DNA from: Echinochloa phyllopogon
Lineage: Eukaryota > Streptophyta > Magnoliopsida > Poales > Poaceae
Assembly (NCBI GenBank): GCA_033239725.1
Contig: BTCW01000010.1
Coordinates: forward strand, 19,475,825 to 19,539,824
Length of the DNA stretch: 64,000 nucleotides
Direction: 5' to 3'
The notes beneath the pieces were generated by a model. That model was not told the DNA's origin and ran no database searches. It saw only the letters and a program-made list of their open reading frames with translations. Within the stretch, counting starts at the first letter, position 1, and every line of letters begins with the position of its first letter. Of the stretch, positions 20,851 through 30,868 are shown one piece after another. A program made the translations under genes and the position numbers.

Positions 20851-22400
20851 TCTCCTACATGAGGAATCATGTATGGGATTTATTTACTGATGTAAATTAA
20901 TTTGTGTTGTATGTATGCAAAATATTGAGTGTAAGATGTGTCTTACAATACAATTTAAAGAAAAGGACAATATGCAGTGTAACTGCTTAAAATATTATTT
21001 TAATTCCTGTTGGAATATGCTACTTGATAGGAATATGTCCATTTATATAAAATTTGGATACACAATGAAGGTAATCATCAAAAAGATGTAGACCTCGCAG
21101 TGATGAGCAAAATTACTGCCTAAAAGCCTGGATCTCAGGGCAAATAAGTTGTGAAAAGAACTTATCGCACCCAGTGCCTAGGTCACATCACCTTGTGTTG
21201 TTTCAAAAACCATATTTAATAATCCTTAATTTAAATTTTGCATGATTTAACTCCTTGAGTTAATGCCAAAATATACAAATAAAATAATGGCATATGAAAA
21301 TATTGTTCTCAAATAAAAATGTGCTCAACCAATGTGAGATCTGAGGATCAAATAATGCTGAATTACTGCAGTAACTATAACATCCATAATACATTGGTTC
21401 AAATATCTGATGATATTATAAGATAACACATATGTACAGAACAATAAAAAAATCTAAACATGTAGATAAATAGAAGTCTAGAGACTTCTAAATAAATTAA
21501 GAGAGAAAAGAACGCGTAAATCTAGCAGGTGCGCTGGCCGGCGTGGGCCTCCGTTGTGTGTCGCGCACCGATGCGCCGCCGGCACTGGCGTCGCGTGCGC
21601 CGCTGCTGCCGCGTGCGGTAGCAGCCGGCCCTGGGCGTCATGCGAGCGCGATGTGATGCGCGCGCCGGCCTTCTACGGATACCGGCCGCCGCCATGGCCT
21701 CCCCTTGTCCGCATTGGTTGAGGCCGGCTGTTGATTCTCGGAGGAGAACCCCAGCGTAGTGGAGGCACCGGTGATGTGCCGGCCGCCACGGATGCGACTT
21801 ATGAGGGTGCCACTAGGGCTGATGCGGCCAGCGAGGGCGCTGCCCATGGAGTGATTGCGCCTGAGGGGCCTTCCTTGGCTGAGACGCAGCCTCAGTGTCC
21901 TGGTGGTGGGGGTGCCACCATCGTTGAAGTGGTGACTGCCGCGGATGCGGCCAAGCCCGAAGGGCCGCCAGTCGGAGGACCGACCAGATGGCAAAATCCG
22001 GCGTTGGCAGCCTTTGCCTCCGTCGTCGTCATCACCAAGAACCGAGGAAGGTGAGGTCCTTCCACATGGGTGTTCGTCTCTAGACGATCGATGTTGTTCT
22101 GATTTTTTTTGTGTGGCATGGCATGTCGTGCAGGCACCCGAAGATGCAGGTTGCCTGCCATCAAGAATGTGTTCTCCAAGCCAATCGCTAAAGCGACGAC
22201 CGTGAGGGCCATGACGTCCTGTAGGACGTTGTCCATGGCGTGGGGAGAAGGCCCATCGTCGGAAGATGCGCTAGGAGCATCCATGCCTCTAATGCCGATG
22301 GCCACGAAGGGATAGAACGAGGAAAAACATCGTCCAATTCAAAGAAATAAAAGCCATCGGGAGGAAGAACGAGAAAAGCAACTTCAAGTTCAATGAACAG
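20851..22400 (-). other. copia 5' leader, partly GC-rich
   Basis: Between gag and the 5' LTR lies AT-rich DNA (20851-21510) and then a GC-rich block (about 21520-22320), much longer than a usual copia leader. No primer site of the tRNA-iMet type (TGGTATCAGAGC) was found. The GC-rich block may be acquired sequence; its ORFs are low-complexity and not called. Confidence 0.4.
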
Positions 22401-22710
22401 TAGTTTCATGGCTTACTTGTGTGCATGAGGCCTTGTGTTACTTGTGTGCATGAGGCCTTGTGTTCCCCTTCCTGTACTCGAACCCAATGTAGAGCAAAGT
22501 ACTGAACGTGTTGAGAATAGAATGGAACAAAGGAATAGAATGGAGAGAATGAATCTCATTGACAGAGGACTAGAGTTTACACATATATATACAAGTCCAA
22601 AGGGCATGGGGGTTGCCACCCCAAGGGACATGCCCCTTGGGAGAGGCCCCTTGGTGAAACCATAACTACCATATTGATCACTATAATATATAACTATATT
22701 ATTTGTAACA
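22400..22710 (-). repeat. 5' LTR of the copia element (inner border uncertain)
   Basis: On the minus strand it begins TGTTACAAATAATATAG at 22710. A TATA-like GTATATATATGTG lies at 22592-22580, followed by a pyrimidine-rich CATTCTATTCCTTTG region. A 25-bp direct repeat (gtgcatgaggccttgtgtt) lies near the inner border at about 22420-22465. The exact LTR end is not resolved. Confidence 0.55.
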
Positions 22711-23190
22711 ATAAGTACAAATATTTATCACTACGTAAAAACATGTTTCTAGTACGGGCAAACATTGACGTTATAAATAACAATACATGTAATAGACGTT
22801 ATAAATATATGAGAATTAACTCGCCCCACAAACAAGACATATGGTTTCCTTTTCTAGGTCTTATCTTTTCATCATTTTACCAAAGATTATAGTAATACCA
22901 GATGCTCAGAGTTTGAAATGGGAATCTCCATATATTTAAGACCTCGTTTGGAATGTAGGAATTTCACACGAATGCATTCATGCCCGGCTTTTGTATAGGT
23001 TCTGTAGCAATTCCTCCAGGCAAGGAGCAGCATTTGAGTTGCAGTTTGGATCATTCCATGTTCACATATAATGGAACAATTTTACAGTTTCAAATTTGAA
23101 TGGATAAGATTTGTATAAACCTCAACCTTTTACATGCATCATTTCTTATTGTGTCGACTTATATCCTATTGAACTCGATCATATTATTGT
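22711..23190. other. unassigned AT-rich stretch
   Basis: No gene, repeat or terminus that I can support. Confidence 0.3.
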
Positions 23191-23194
23191 TTTT

Positions 23195-23440
23195 TAGCTC
23201 CTGGCAAGAACGCACGTGCGACACACATGTTTCATAAAAACTAAGATGATATAACATATAGTTGACCAGAGACTGTGTTGGTTACGAACTCGACGATTTC
23301 ATACTACAGAGACGGATGTAAGAGGCGGAGGGTTTGACGAAATAAGACTGACATGTGGGGTCGTTATGAGGGGTAGTGTTTCAATGCCTGGTGGGTCCGT
23401 CGGTTGTAGAAAGTTTTGGATCTTTGTAGTACTAGTAGCT
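23195..23440 (-). mobile_element. small Helitron-like element, copy 1
   Basis: The minus-strand sequence is the same family as 26575-26900, 34443-34709 and the split copy 34838-34988/58396-58578: a start near AAAGATCCAAAAC, the block ACAACCGACGGACCCACC, then TGAAACACTA, TCGTCGAGTTCGTAACC and a GTGTGTCGCACGTGCG-type end. This copy's termini are eroded. It is non-coding. Confidence 0.5.
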
Positions 23441-23766
23441 ATGTACGCGCCAGAGAGGCACGTATTTTAAAAATCATAATAAATAAAAATATATATTAAA
23501 AAAATCTAGGACAGTAAGCTTCTCTTTTTTGTTTCGAGAATGTCCTTTTTATGAGATGGCATGTTTGCGTACCTTTCCCTCACCTTTTATCACTTTTGTT
23601 CTGTAGATTCAACAAATCCAAGCTAGCACAAGTATAAACTATATACAGATATGGACAAACATAGAGGATCAACTTACATGTATAAAATATTTGAAGTAGC
23701 TTACCTTGAGTTTGACGCTGATTATTAAGACAATTGTCTCCACCTACACCTACTTCAGTACGTTAA

Positions 23767-24003
23767 TAGATATTTGTATCTTGAAAAGTCAAGGAGGATG
23801 ACCAATAGAAGTATTGGTCACATCTCCAAGTACCACACCACCTAGTGTTTATGTTTAAACAAAGAAACAGGAAAATAATAAAAGATATAAACCCCTATGG
23901 TATTGACTAGCGTAGTTGTAACAGAAATTTGTCTCTTGACAGGCTAAGGAGGACACCCAATACAAGTATTGGTAACATCTCCAAGTGGCACACCATCTGG
24001 TGT
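23767..24003. repeat. spaced direct duplication of about 82 bp
   Basis: Two related segments, 23767-23848 and 23922-24003, share GAAGTATTGGTCACATCTCC-like cores and ACACCA-C-GGTGT ends. On the minus strand each contains an open TPDGVPLGDVTN-type stretch. I do not recognise a protein. Confidence 0.5.
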
Positions 24004-24179
24004 GCGGACTTTCACTCCTAATGCAACATCAACGCCACATAAGCTTATCAAAAAACATTCATACAGAAGACAAATGGATGATGGACATGCTTTAAAGGAG
24101 GTAATATATTCTGTAATGGATCCTCAATATCTGTACTCATGTTAGTACTCTATTCATCTATTACATTCATACATTAGAG

Positions 24180-24719
24180 AAATAAAGGATAACCTCACCG
24201 TGATTGATGGCGTCCGCGGGGTGGCAAATGGCCTGGAGGTGCGACCGTCCACGTGGAGTGCAGCGCCACCTCCTGTCCTACTCAGAAGCACCGACCACCG
24301 GCTGCTAGTGGAAAATGACCAACCTAAATAGGGACCAGTCTATACATATAGGCGCCAACAGGATAAATACAGAAAGGAAACAAACAACATGCGCTCGACC
24401 AAACGAAACAAATAACGTTCCTTCTGAAAACTTTCTCTGAAAAAAGGAAACAAAGATTCACAGAATCAATTTCGTATTTGTAGGTGGAAATCATGCTCCA
24501 ACATCAAGAAATAAAGGAAAGGAAAACATAAATGAAGGAGGAATTTCAGCTATTGTGTGGCATCTATTTTGGTTTGAATTTACCTTTGAAAACTTGTTGT
24601 TGGCGGTCGTTACGGCCTGATTTCCAACCTCCAACCAAGTATAAAATGAACACCATGGAACAATGCATCATAGCTATAGAGCTTATGTCTAACCATTTCC
24701 ATAAGTTTTGGTGTTTATT
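24180..24719. other. unassigned stretch
   Basis: Non-coding DNA without recognisable features. Confidence 0.25.
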
Positions 24720-25990
24720 TGATTCTATGAGGCGAATCACCCAAATTGGGGCAAGACCACCCAGAATGGTGGGTTTGGCCGAATCCCATGGTTTGGCCGA
24801 ACTTCACCCTTGTACCCAGAGCGTGCCACAACACAAAAACATGCAATCCACCAGAACCTCGGGCTTGGATGGACCATCATGGCCGTCCCCAACACAAAGA
24901 CGTTGGACTAGAGGGCCGCAGGGGCCTCAGCCCAATTTGGCCAAAGGGCCCACTTTACCCGAACAACACAACCGACCTACCACCAACCCGGGGAAGCAAT
25001 CTGGAGCGTCGGAGGTAGAGGCGGTACAAATGCATGATTCGGACGAACTGCCCAGTTCGGCCGAACCAGCCCACTTCGGGCGAAGATGCTGGGCACCGCC
25101 CTAAGGTGCCTTGGCCGTTGCTCCTTCTTCTACCGCGCTTCGTTGCTATAAATATATGGGACCCTCCGACACCTATATCAAACACACAAGAGAAGAAGAG
25201 CTCCCTAGCGAAGTGCTCCCTAGTGAAGTGCTGACACTACTACACTTAGAAAATAGGGAGAGAGGAGATGTGAGAGTGCTGGAGAGGAGCTACAGTTGTT
25301 GGTCCCTCTTCCACTGTGTACCTCTACGGATGCGGCTTCACTTCAAGTGACATCCGGGTCGTGTCTGGTAACTCTTGTCTTCTTCTAATTAATTAAGCAT
25401 CAGTTCTTACTTTTTTATGCTTGTCGGTTCCTCGTTTATTGCATTGTAGATTAGTATAATTGTATAATGGTTGGTTTGCTTGGATGTTTATCTTTCTATA
25501 GGTGATAAGTATTAACTAACTAGTGTAGACATGGTGCCTAGACTTGAGCTTAGCTTGGTTTGCACCCAATTCAATGTACGTGTGGTAGCTGCTAGGTGGT
25601 GAGAGCCCTATCGGCCTATGTAATCCACCACATTAGTCTTGGCCTGTAGGACTCCCCCCTTGATGACTGCAACTCCCCTTCTCGTCCCTTTTCACGAGTT
25701 AGTTGTTGGTCCCGCGTTCTAACACAAGCATCTATCTGTATCACTTGATCTGCTCAGTTAGTCAGGAGGACACGATTATCAGACTTGTGCCCTCGCTACC
25801 CTCATATTGTTTTCTTTCCTTCTCTTCATCGCCATCCATTCCATTTCACACTGTCCTTGGACAACTTAATTTAGAATTAGTTCACTTCTTGTTTCTCATG
25901 GAAATCATACTCTGGAATACTCCCGGGTGAGAGTTGCATCAGTATCCGTCTGCTTGCGGATTTATCTATAGACCGTAATGAGTGCCAACA
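24720..25990 (+). mobile_element. non-coding LTR-type element, copy A
   Basis: Related in inverted orientation to 27352-28832. Shared landmarks in order are GTTCGG/CGAAC dyads (25036-25085), a TATA box (TATAAATA near 25148), a GGTAACTC splice-like site near 25368, the block GGTTTGCACCC...GTGTGGTAGCTG...AGCCCTATCGGCCTATGTA-TCCACCAC (25557-25632), and GGAATACTC...GCATCAGTATCCG...GCTTGCGGATTTATCT (25913-25970). No retroviral protein is encoded. It is best read as part of a large non-autonomous LTR element; the exact ends are not resolved. Confidence 0.6.
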
Positions 25991-26425
25991 TTTTTTCACA
26001 ACAAATATGGAAGGGAACCCGAAACTATTGGATTTGTATCCGGCCACAATCATCAACCACGGAAACATTTCAGCTGATTGAAAACTTGCCCACATTATAC
26101 ATATTACATATGAAAAGAAAAACTGCACCGAAACTTGCCAACATTTTTCACAGTAAATATGGAAGGGAACCCAAATCTATCAGACTTGTATCCGACTACA
26201 ATCATTAACCAACTAAATATTTTAGTTGATTGAAAACTTGCCCACATTGTACATATTAGATATGGAATGAAAAATGGCGCCGAAACTTGCTAACATTTTC
26301 CACTGCAAATATGAAAGGGAATCCAAAATTATAGGACTTATATCTGGCCACAATCATCAACCAAGGAAACATTTCAGCTGGTTAAAAACTTGCCCATCTG
26401 GAAAGAAAAAAGGCACCGTGGGTAA
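25981..26425 (+). repeat. tandem repeat, about 152-bp unit, three copies
   Basis: The phrase 'cttgccaacattttt-cac' recurs with its 'gccaac' at 25984, 26137 and 26289 (spacing 153 and 152), and the rest of each unit also aligns (aaatatggaagggaaccc, atccggccacaatcat, ttcagctgattgaaaacttgcc). It directly abuts copy A of the non-coding LTR element. Confidence 0.8.
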
Positions 26426-26574
26426 GATTTAGGTGGGCTCGTTTTGGGTGAAAAAATGCTTGGGGATTTTGGGGAAAATCATTTTCCAACGTTGAAAAAA
26501 TGGGTCTCCCTCCTCCCTTTGTCAAAGTTTTGATATGCCACATAGATTCTCTATGACGTAGGTGGTGGGCCTAA

Positions 26575-26900
26575 TCTATAGAATAAAGATCCAAAACTTT
26601 AGACAACCGACGGACCCACTAGTCATTGAAACACTATCCCTCCAGCGACACCATCTGTCATGCCTTTTTTCGTTAAACTTTTAACAACTGACGGACCCTC
26701 TAGTCATTGAAACACTAAATGTTCTAGCGACCCCATCTGTCAGGCATTTTTTCGTTAAACCCTCCGTCTCTCCCGTCTGTCTCTGTAGTATGAAATCGTC
26801 GAGTTCGTAACTCGTAACCAACATGGTCTCCAGCCAACTATCTGTTATGCAATCTTATTTTCTATTAAAAACGTGTGTGTCGCACGTACGTCCTTGCTAG
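26575..26900 (+). mobile_element. small Helitron-like element, copy 2
   Basis: It begins TCTATAGAATAAAGATCC and ends GTCGCACGTACGTCCTTGCTAG followed by T, the TC...CTAG arrangement of Helitrons. It contains an internal tandem duplication of the GACGGACCC...CATTGAAACACTA...TCTGTCA block (26603-26762). It is non-coding and the best preserved copy of this family here. Confidence 0.6.
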
Positions 26901-27351
26901 TTTTGGTAACAATTTTTTCAAATCTATTTTTTATAGTATATAGTACTAGCAAATATGACCACACAACATGCGCGTGCTAGTTTTATTATGGGGTTATATT
27001 AGACTATTTGGTTGGTGGCTATATGAGGTGGGTAAATAAATTTCATGACGAGAAAACTAATACCAAAACGGTATAAACTCTTTAGAAATATCATTTTTTC
27101 TTGTTTATAAAAACTTTTCACATATTTTCCACCGTTAGACCTGACATGTGGGTCATCTATGAGAAGTGTGTACTAATTATTTAGGTGAGAAGTATTTTCA
27201 CAAGAAATGGATCTAGATAGATAATATATAGATAGATACGGTGGGTACACTTTATCGTCACATTTCTAAGGAAGATTTCTTTCTTGTTTTTATGATGCCA
27301 CCAAGGCTCATTTCTTTGCGCTGACAAAAGTAAAAAACTATTCATTCCGAG

Positions 27352-28832
27352 TGTTGACACTTCTTATGGTCCCCTATCAGGATTGCTAATCTCAATACTG
27401 GTGCAACGAGTGTTTATTGGTATGCTTACGGCACAGATATAATCCGCAAGCACACGGATACTGATGTAGCATTTCACCTGTGAGTATTCCAAGGTATCAT
27501 ATTTATTTCCTCAGGGAAGCAATTGATAAAGAGTATTGACTATTAACAAGGATGTAGGTACTAATTAAAGTACCGAGTAACAAGGTGAGGGTAAAGGATA
27601 TGATAGGAGTGATATGCATATGACACGCACAAGGAGAAATCCAGGATAAATGATATAGATAGAAGAACAGTCTAGCTAGTGGGAGAACAATGAGATAGGA
27701 AAGGATTCCTATATACTTCCAATGACTTCGAGTCATCTCCAGCAAAGACTACGGCTAGCATGAAGAAAGGCATCTATGGTTCTCTTCCTATTTCTATTAT
27801 CCAAGCATCGGGACATAGAACCAGCAACATGCAGAAATGGATGAGAATGGGTGCTACCAATACCCGCTCTATGGATCCTACGGTTCAGAGCCAGACGTGG
27901 TGGACTACATAGGCCGTATAGGGCTGTCATCGCCTAACAGCTACCACACAACCGTAGACTCGGATGCAAACCAAGGTTACTATCTAGTCTATGCACCACA
28001 CCTAAACTAGCTAATAACTACTTACTCTACTAGAAAGAGCAAGCAACCCTATCAATACCCCAATGACAATTCGCCGCAAGTATTGAGCAGAATCGAAATA
28101 CCAGCTAAGATAGAGAACTACGAGAGAACTTCCAGAGCCAGACTACAACAACTAAAACCAATGCTAGACATTTTACACTTAATCGCAATATAAATAAAGA
28201 ACAAATAACTCAAATAAATGTGGAAGATAATATATTGAATACTCAGAGTCTTGCAAAAAGAATAGGAAAAGATACAAGAGCTTACCAGAACTCCAGAAGA
28301 TGACTCCGGAACCTCGAGCGAAGCTCGACCTTGACTCTAACTCCCAGCTAGACTAGCCTAACTCTACATCTTGAAAGAGAGTGATTGGAGACTTGCTCTC
28401 AAGTGGTATGTGTTATAAGTGGGGAGAACACTTCTATTTATAGGTGGGAGAGGCGGTTGAGGTAGAGCACCGGCCAAGGCACCGAGGGGGGTGCCCCGGC
28501 CAGTTCGGGCGAACTGGACCAGATGCACCACCTCGGTGTCCTACGGTTTGGAATGGCTCTAGGAGGCGGTTTTGAGGCGGTTCCCCACTTCGAACGAATT
28601 GGGCCTAGTGCCCGGTTGCCTCCGATGCACCGACTCTGCCTTGGAGACGTCCAGGTTTGCTTCCACCCAGCTAGGTTTGGTAGAATGTGTTTCTTTACCC
28701 CAGATTGATGACATCAGTGATCCGTGTGACCTCTAAATGTGTTTTCCCATGCGGTGGTGCACCGCATATGAATGGGCTAAGGGGGGGGGGGGGTGATTCG
28801 GTTGAACCAGGTGGTTCGGACGAATTGGCCAC
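27352..28832 (-). mobile_element. non-coding LTR-type element, copy B
   Basis: Minus-strand relative of 24720-25990. On the minus strand it carries GTTCGG-type dyads (28831-28795, 28610-28587, 28520-28501), a CTATAAATAG box (near 28445-28436), a CTGGTAAGC site near 28285, the GGTTTGCATCC...GTGGTAGCTGTTAGGCGATGACAGCC block (28000-27890), GGAATACTCACAGGTG...CAGTATCCG...CTTGCGG (27490-27450), and ends GTGTCAACA at 27352. That terminus is shared with the Tat element LTR, which suggests a Tat-related parent. No protein is encoded. Confidence 0.6.
28781..28793 (+). repeat. homopolymer run of 13 G
   Basis: Thirteen consecutive G bases following CTAA, inside copy B. Length is uncertain by nature of such runs. 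Confidence 0.9.
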
Positions 28833-28949
28833 TTTTAACCCCCTTAGTCTATGTTTGCCCAATTGCGTACCTGCACATCACATATTCACCAAAACTTGTG
28901 GAACTTTATTAGAACATAAACCTAAGTGCATGGAACGATGTATATGACC

Positions 28950-30530
28950 TCGTTTATTCCCGAGAATTGGTGGTCGAAATCGTGTTGTAACGACCGCCAA
29001 CACCGAGGAAAAATCTCCCTATCAACATCAACCGTAAGGTTGGGACTAGGACAAACATGCCCCCCCCCGTCGTCCCCGCAGGCGACCTGGAGGTTCCCCA
29101 TGCCCCTCGCCGCCAGCCTCCCTCCTCCCCCGTCCCCTCCTCGCTGTCGCCCGAGCAGACCGGCCGGAAGTCTAGCACCTGCGAGGTGGGTGGCGGTGGG
29201 GTGGCTCCTTTGGCCGGCGAGGCCACGTCGTGCGAGCGACAATGCTTTCTTCTCCGGCGAGGGCATGCCTACTCTGACGTCCGGGGGGCCGCGGCGGATC
29301 CACAGTGCCTCGAGGTGGATCCATTGATCCCACCGGTGAATCTGCTGCTCCAGGGCTACGGCGGCGAGTTGTGGGTGGTGGAGGAGCGCAGGCGATGGGC
29401 AAGCGACAGTAGGTGGCTGGGCGCGTGTGCAAGTCTCAAGCGGCCAGCGGCCGGCACAAGCGGCGGCCGGGAACATGCGTAGCGGTCGGCCTGCGGCGGC
29501 CGAGGCGCAGGGCGGGCGGGCGGGGCCTGCGGCCGATGGCGGCGCAGCCTGTGCGCGACGGCCAAGCGGCGCGGCCGTGCGGGGGTCGGCGGCGGCGCGA
29601 CTAAGCGGGGACGGCAGTGGTGCGACCTGCATGCGGATGCCAAGCGGCGGTGGGCGACGGCTTGGCCCAGTGCGGGCGGGCGACGGGTGCTGTGGGGAAT
29701 AGCTGGTGCTCCACTGGCGGCTCCCCATTGGAGATACTGGTTCGGTACCATCTTGGTGGTAGGGCCGGGGTGCTGGCTGGCGCTTGCTGGTGGCGCCGAG
29801 GTGGTGCTTCGGGTGGTGCCATGCTTCTTATGGTTGAGGTGTTGGGAGGCGACAAGGTGCGGGTCAAGTGCCTGTAGCAGGCTTGGTGTCGAGTCGGGCT
29901 AAAGCCTTCACTGGTGATGCCGGTGGCGTTGGTGGCGGCGTCCTTGTGGTGTCGTTCTTCCTGTTGGGGGCACCGTGCGAGGCACCAAGTCCCTACTACA
30001 TGGGGTTCTCGAGGGTGAAACCCCGCGACGGTGGCGTCATTGGCGTCGTGTCCTCCTTGGAGGCGCCGCATGGAGACCCGACTTGGCTAGGCGGTGGTGG
30101 TTGGTTTCCCGTGCGCTGCGGCGTAGGAGGTGCGCGTGGCCCATGCCGGCAGAAAAGGTGCAGAGGATCCATGGATGCTGGGGGTCTTGTGCTGGCGTGC
30201 ATGGTGCGGTGGAGTTTTCGGTGTCGGCTGGGCGGAGGTTTCGCTCTCACAGTGGTTCTCAGGTATCTGAGTCCCTGGCAGAGGAGTGTGAGGCGGTGGG
30301 TGACGCGAGGCCCTCACGCAGAGTGGCCAGGATCAGTGGTCTTCATTGGTGCCACGACAGAAGTGTTCTTGTGGCGCACCACGGGAGCAGGGGCTTCGAC
30401 GATCATGTATGTGCGGTTTGAGGATGATAGCCCATGATGGAGGTGTTCGAGTTGCCGCTCAGGCTTGCAGCGGGTTGCGTCATTTGGTGTGGCACAACAT
30501 TGATGACGATGGCGTAGTTTGTGATGGTTA
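28950..30530. other. GC-rich block upstream of the UEV gene
   Basis: About 1.6 kb with long overlapping open frames on both strands that encode only Gly, Ala, Arg and Pro-rich sequence. The segment 29995-30100 (TTCTCGAGGGTGAAACCC, GGCGTCGTGTCCTCCTTGGAGG) looks like moderately repetitive GC-rich grass DNA. I do not support any CDS. It could be a transposon fragment or an upstream GC island. Confidence 0.35.
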
Positions 30531-30649
30531 ATCTTTGGCTCCTGTCCCAGATAGCGAGGGTGTAACGTTTGTGTGCGTTGTTTGGGTGATGGTGGTGTGG
30601 TTTTTTTACTTTGCTAAACATCAACCGTTGATTTCGCAATGGACGGCAT

Positions 30650-30868
30650 CCCGTGCGTGGTAACGAATCCGTCCACCCTACCCGAGGCAGAAAAATTACC
30701 AAGAGGAAAGAGCGATCGACCCACCCCGAGCCCGTCGCCCTCTTTCTCTCGCTCGCTCTTCCGCCTTGCGTGTGCGCAGCCGCAACTTTTCCTCCTCTCC
30801 ATCCTCTCCGCGGAGAGCGAAACCCCCAAACCCCCCTCCCCCACCTGCGGCGGATCCATCCATCGGCG
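30650..30868 (+). promoter_or_regulatory. probable 5' UTR and proximal promoter of the UEV gene
   Basis: A pyrimidine-rich leader (CTCTTTCTCTCGCTCGCTCTT and TTTTCCTCCTCTCCATCCTC) runs up to the start codon at 30869, as in many grass housekeeping genes. No convincing TATA box was seen. Confidence 0.45.

Larger units (their letters stand above)
15651..22710 (-). mobile_element. decayed Ty1/copia retrotransposon
   Basis: A minus-strand copia element: gag at the right, then protease, integrase and reverse transcriptase/RNase H toward the left. The same 104-bp LTR segment occurs at 15651-15754 and 22607-22710. The left (3') LTR keeps only this segment; the right (5') LTR extends further inward. 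No target duplication could be matched, in keeping with loss of the 3' LTR end. All coding parts carry stops and frameshifts. Confidence 0.85.
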
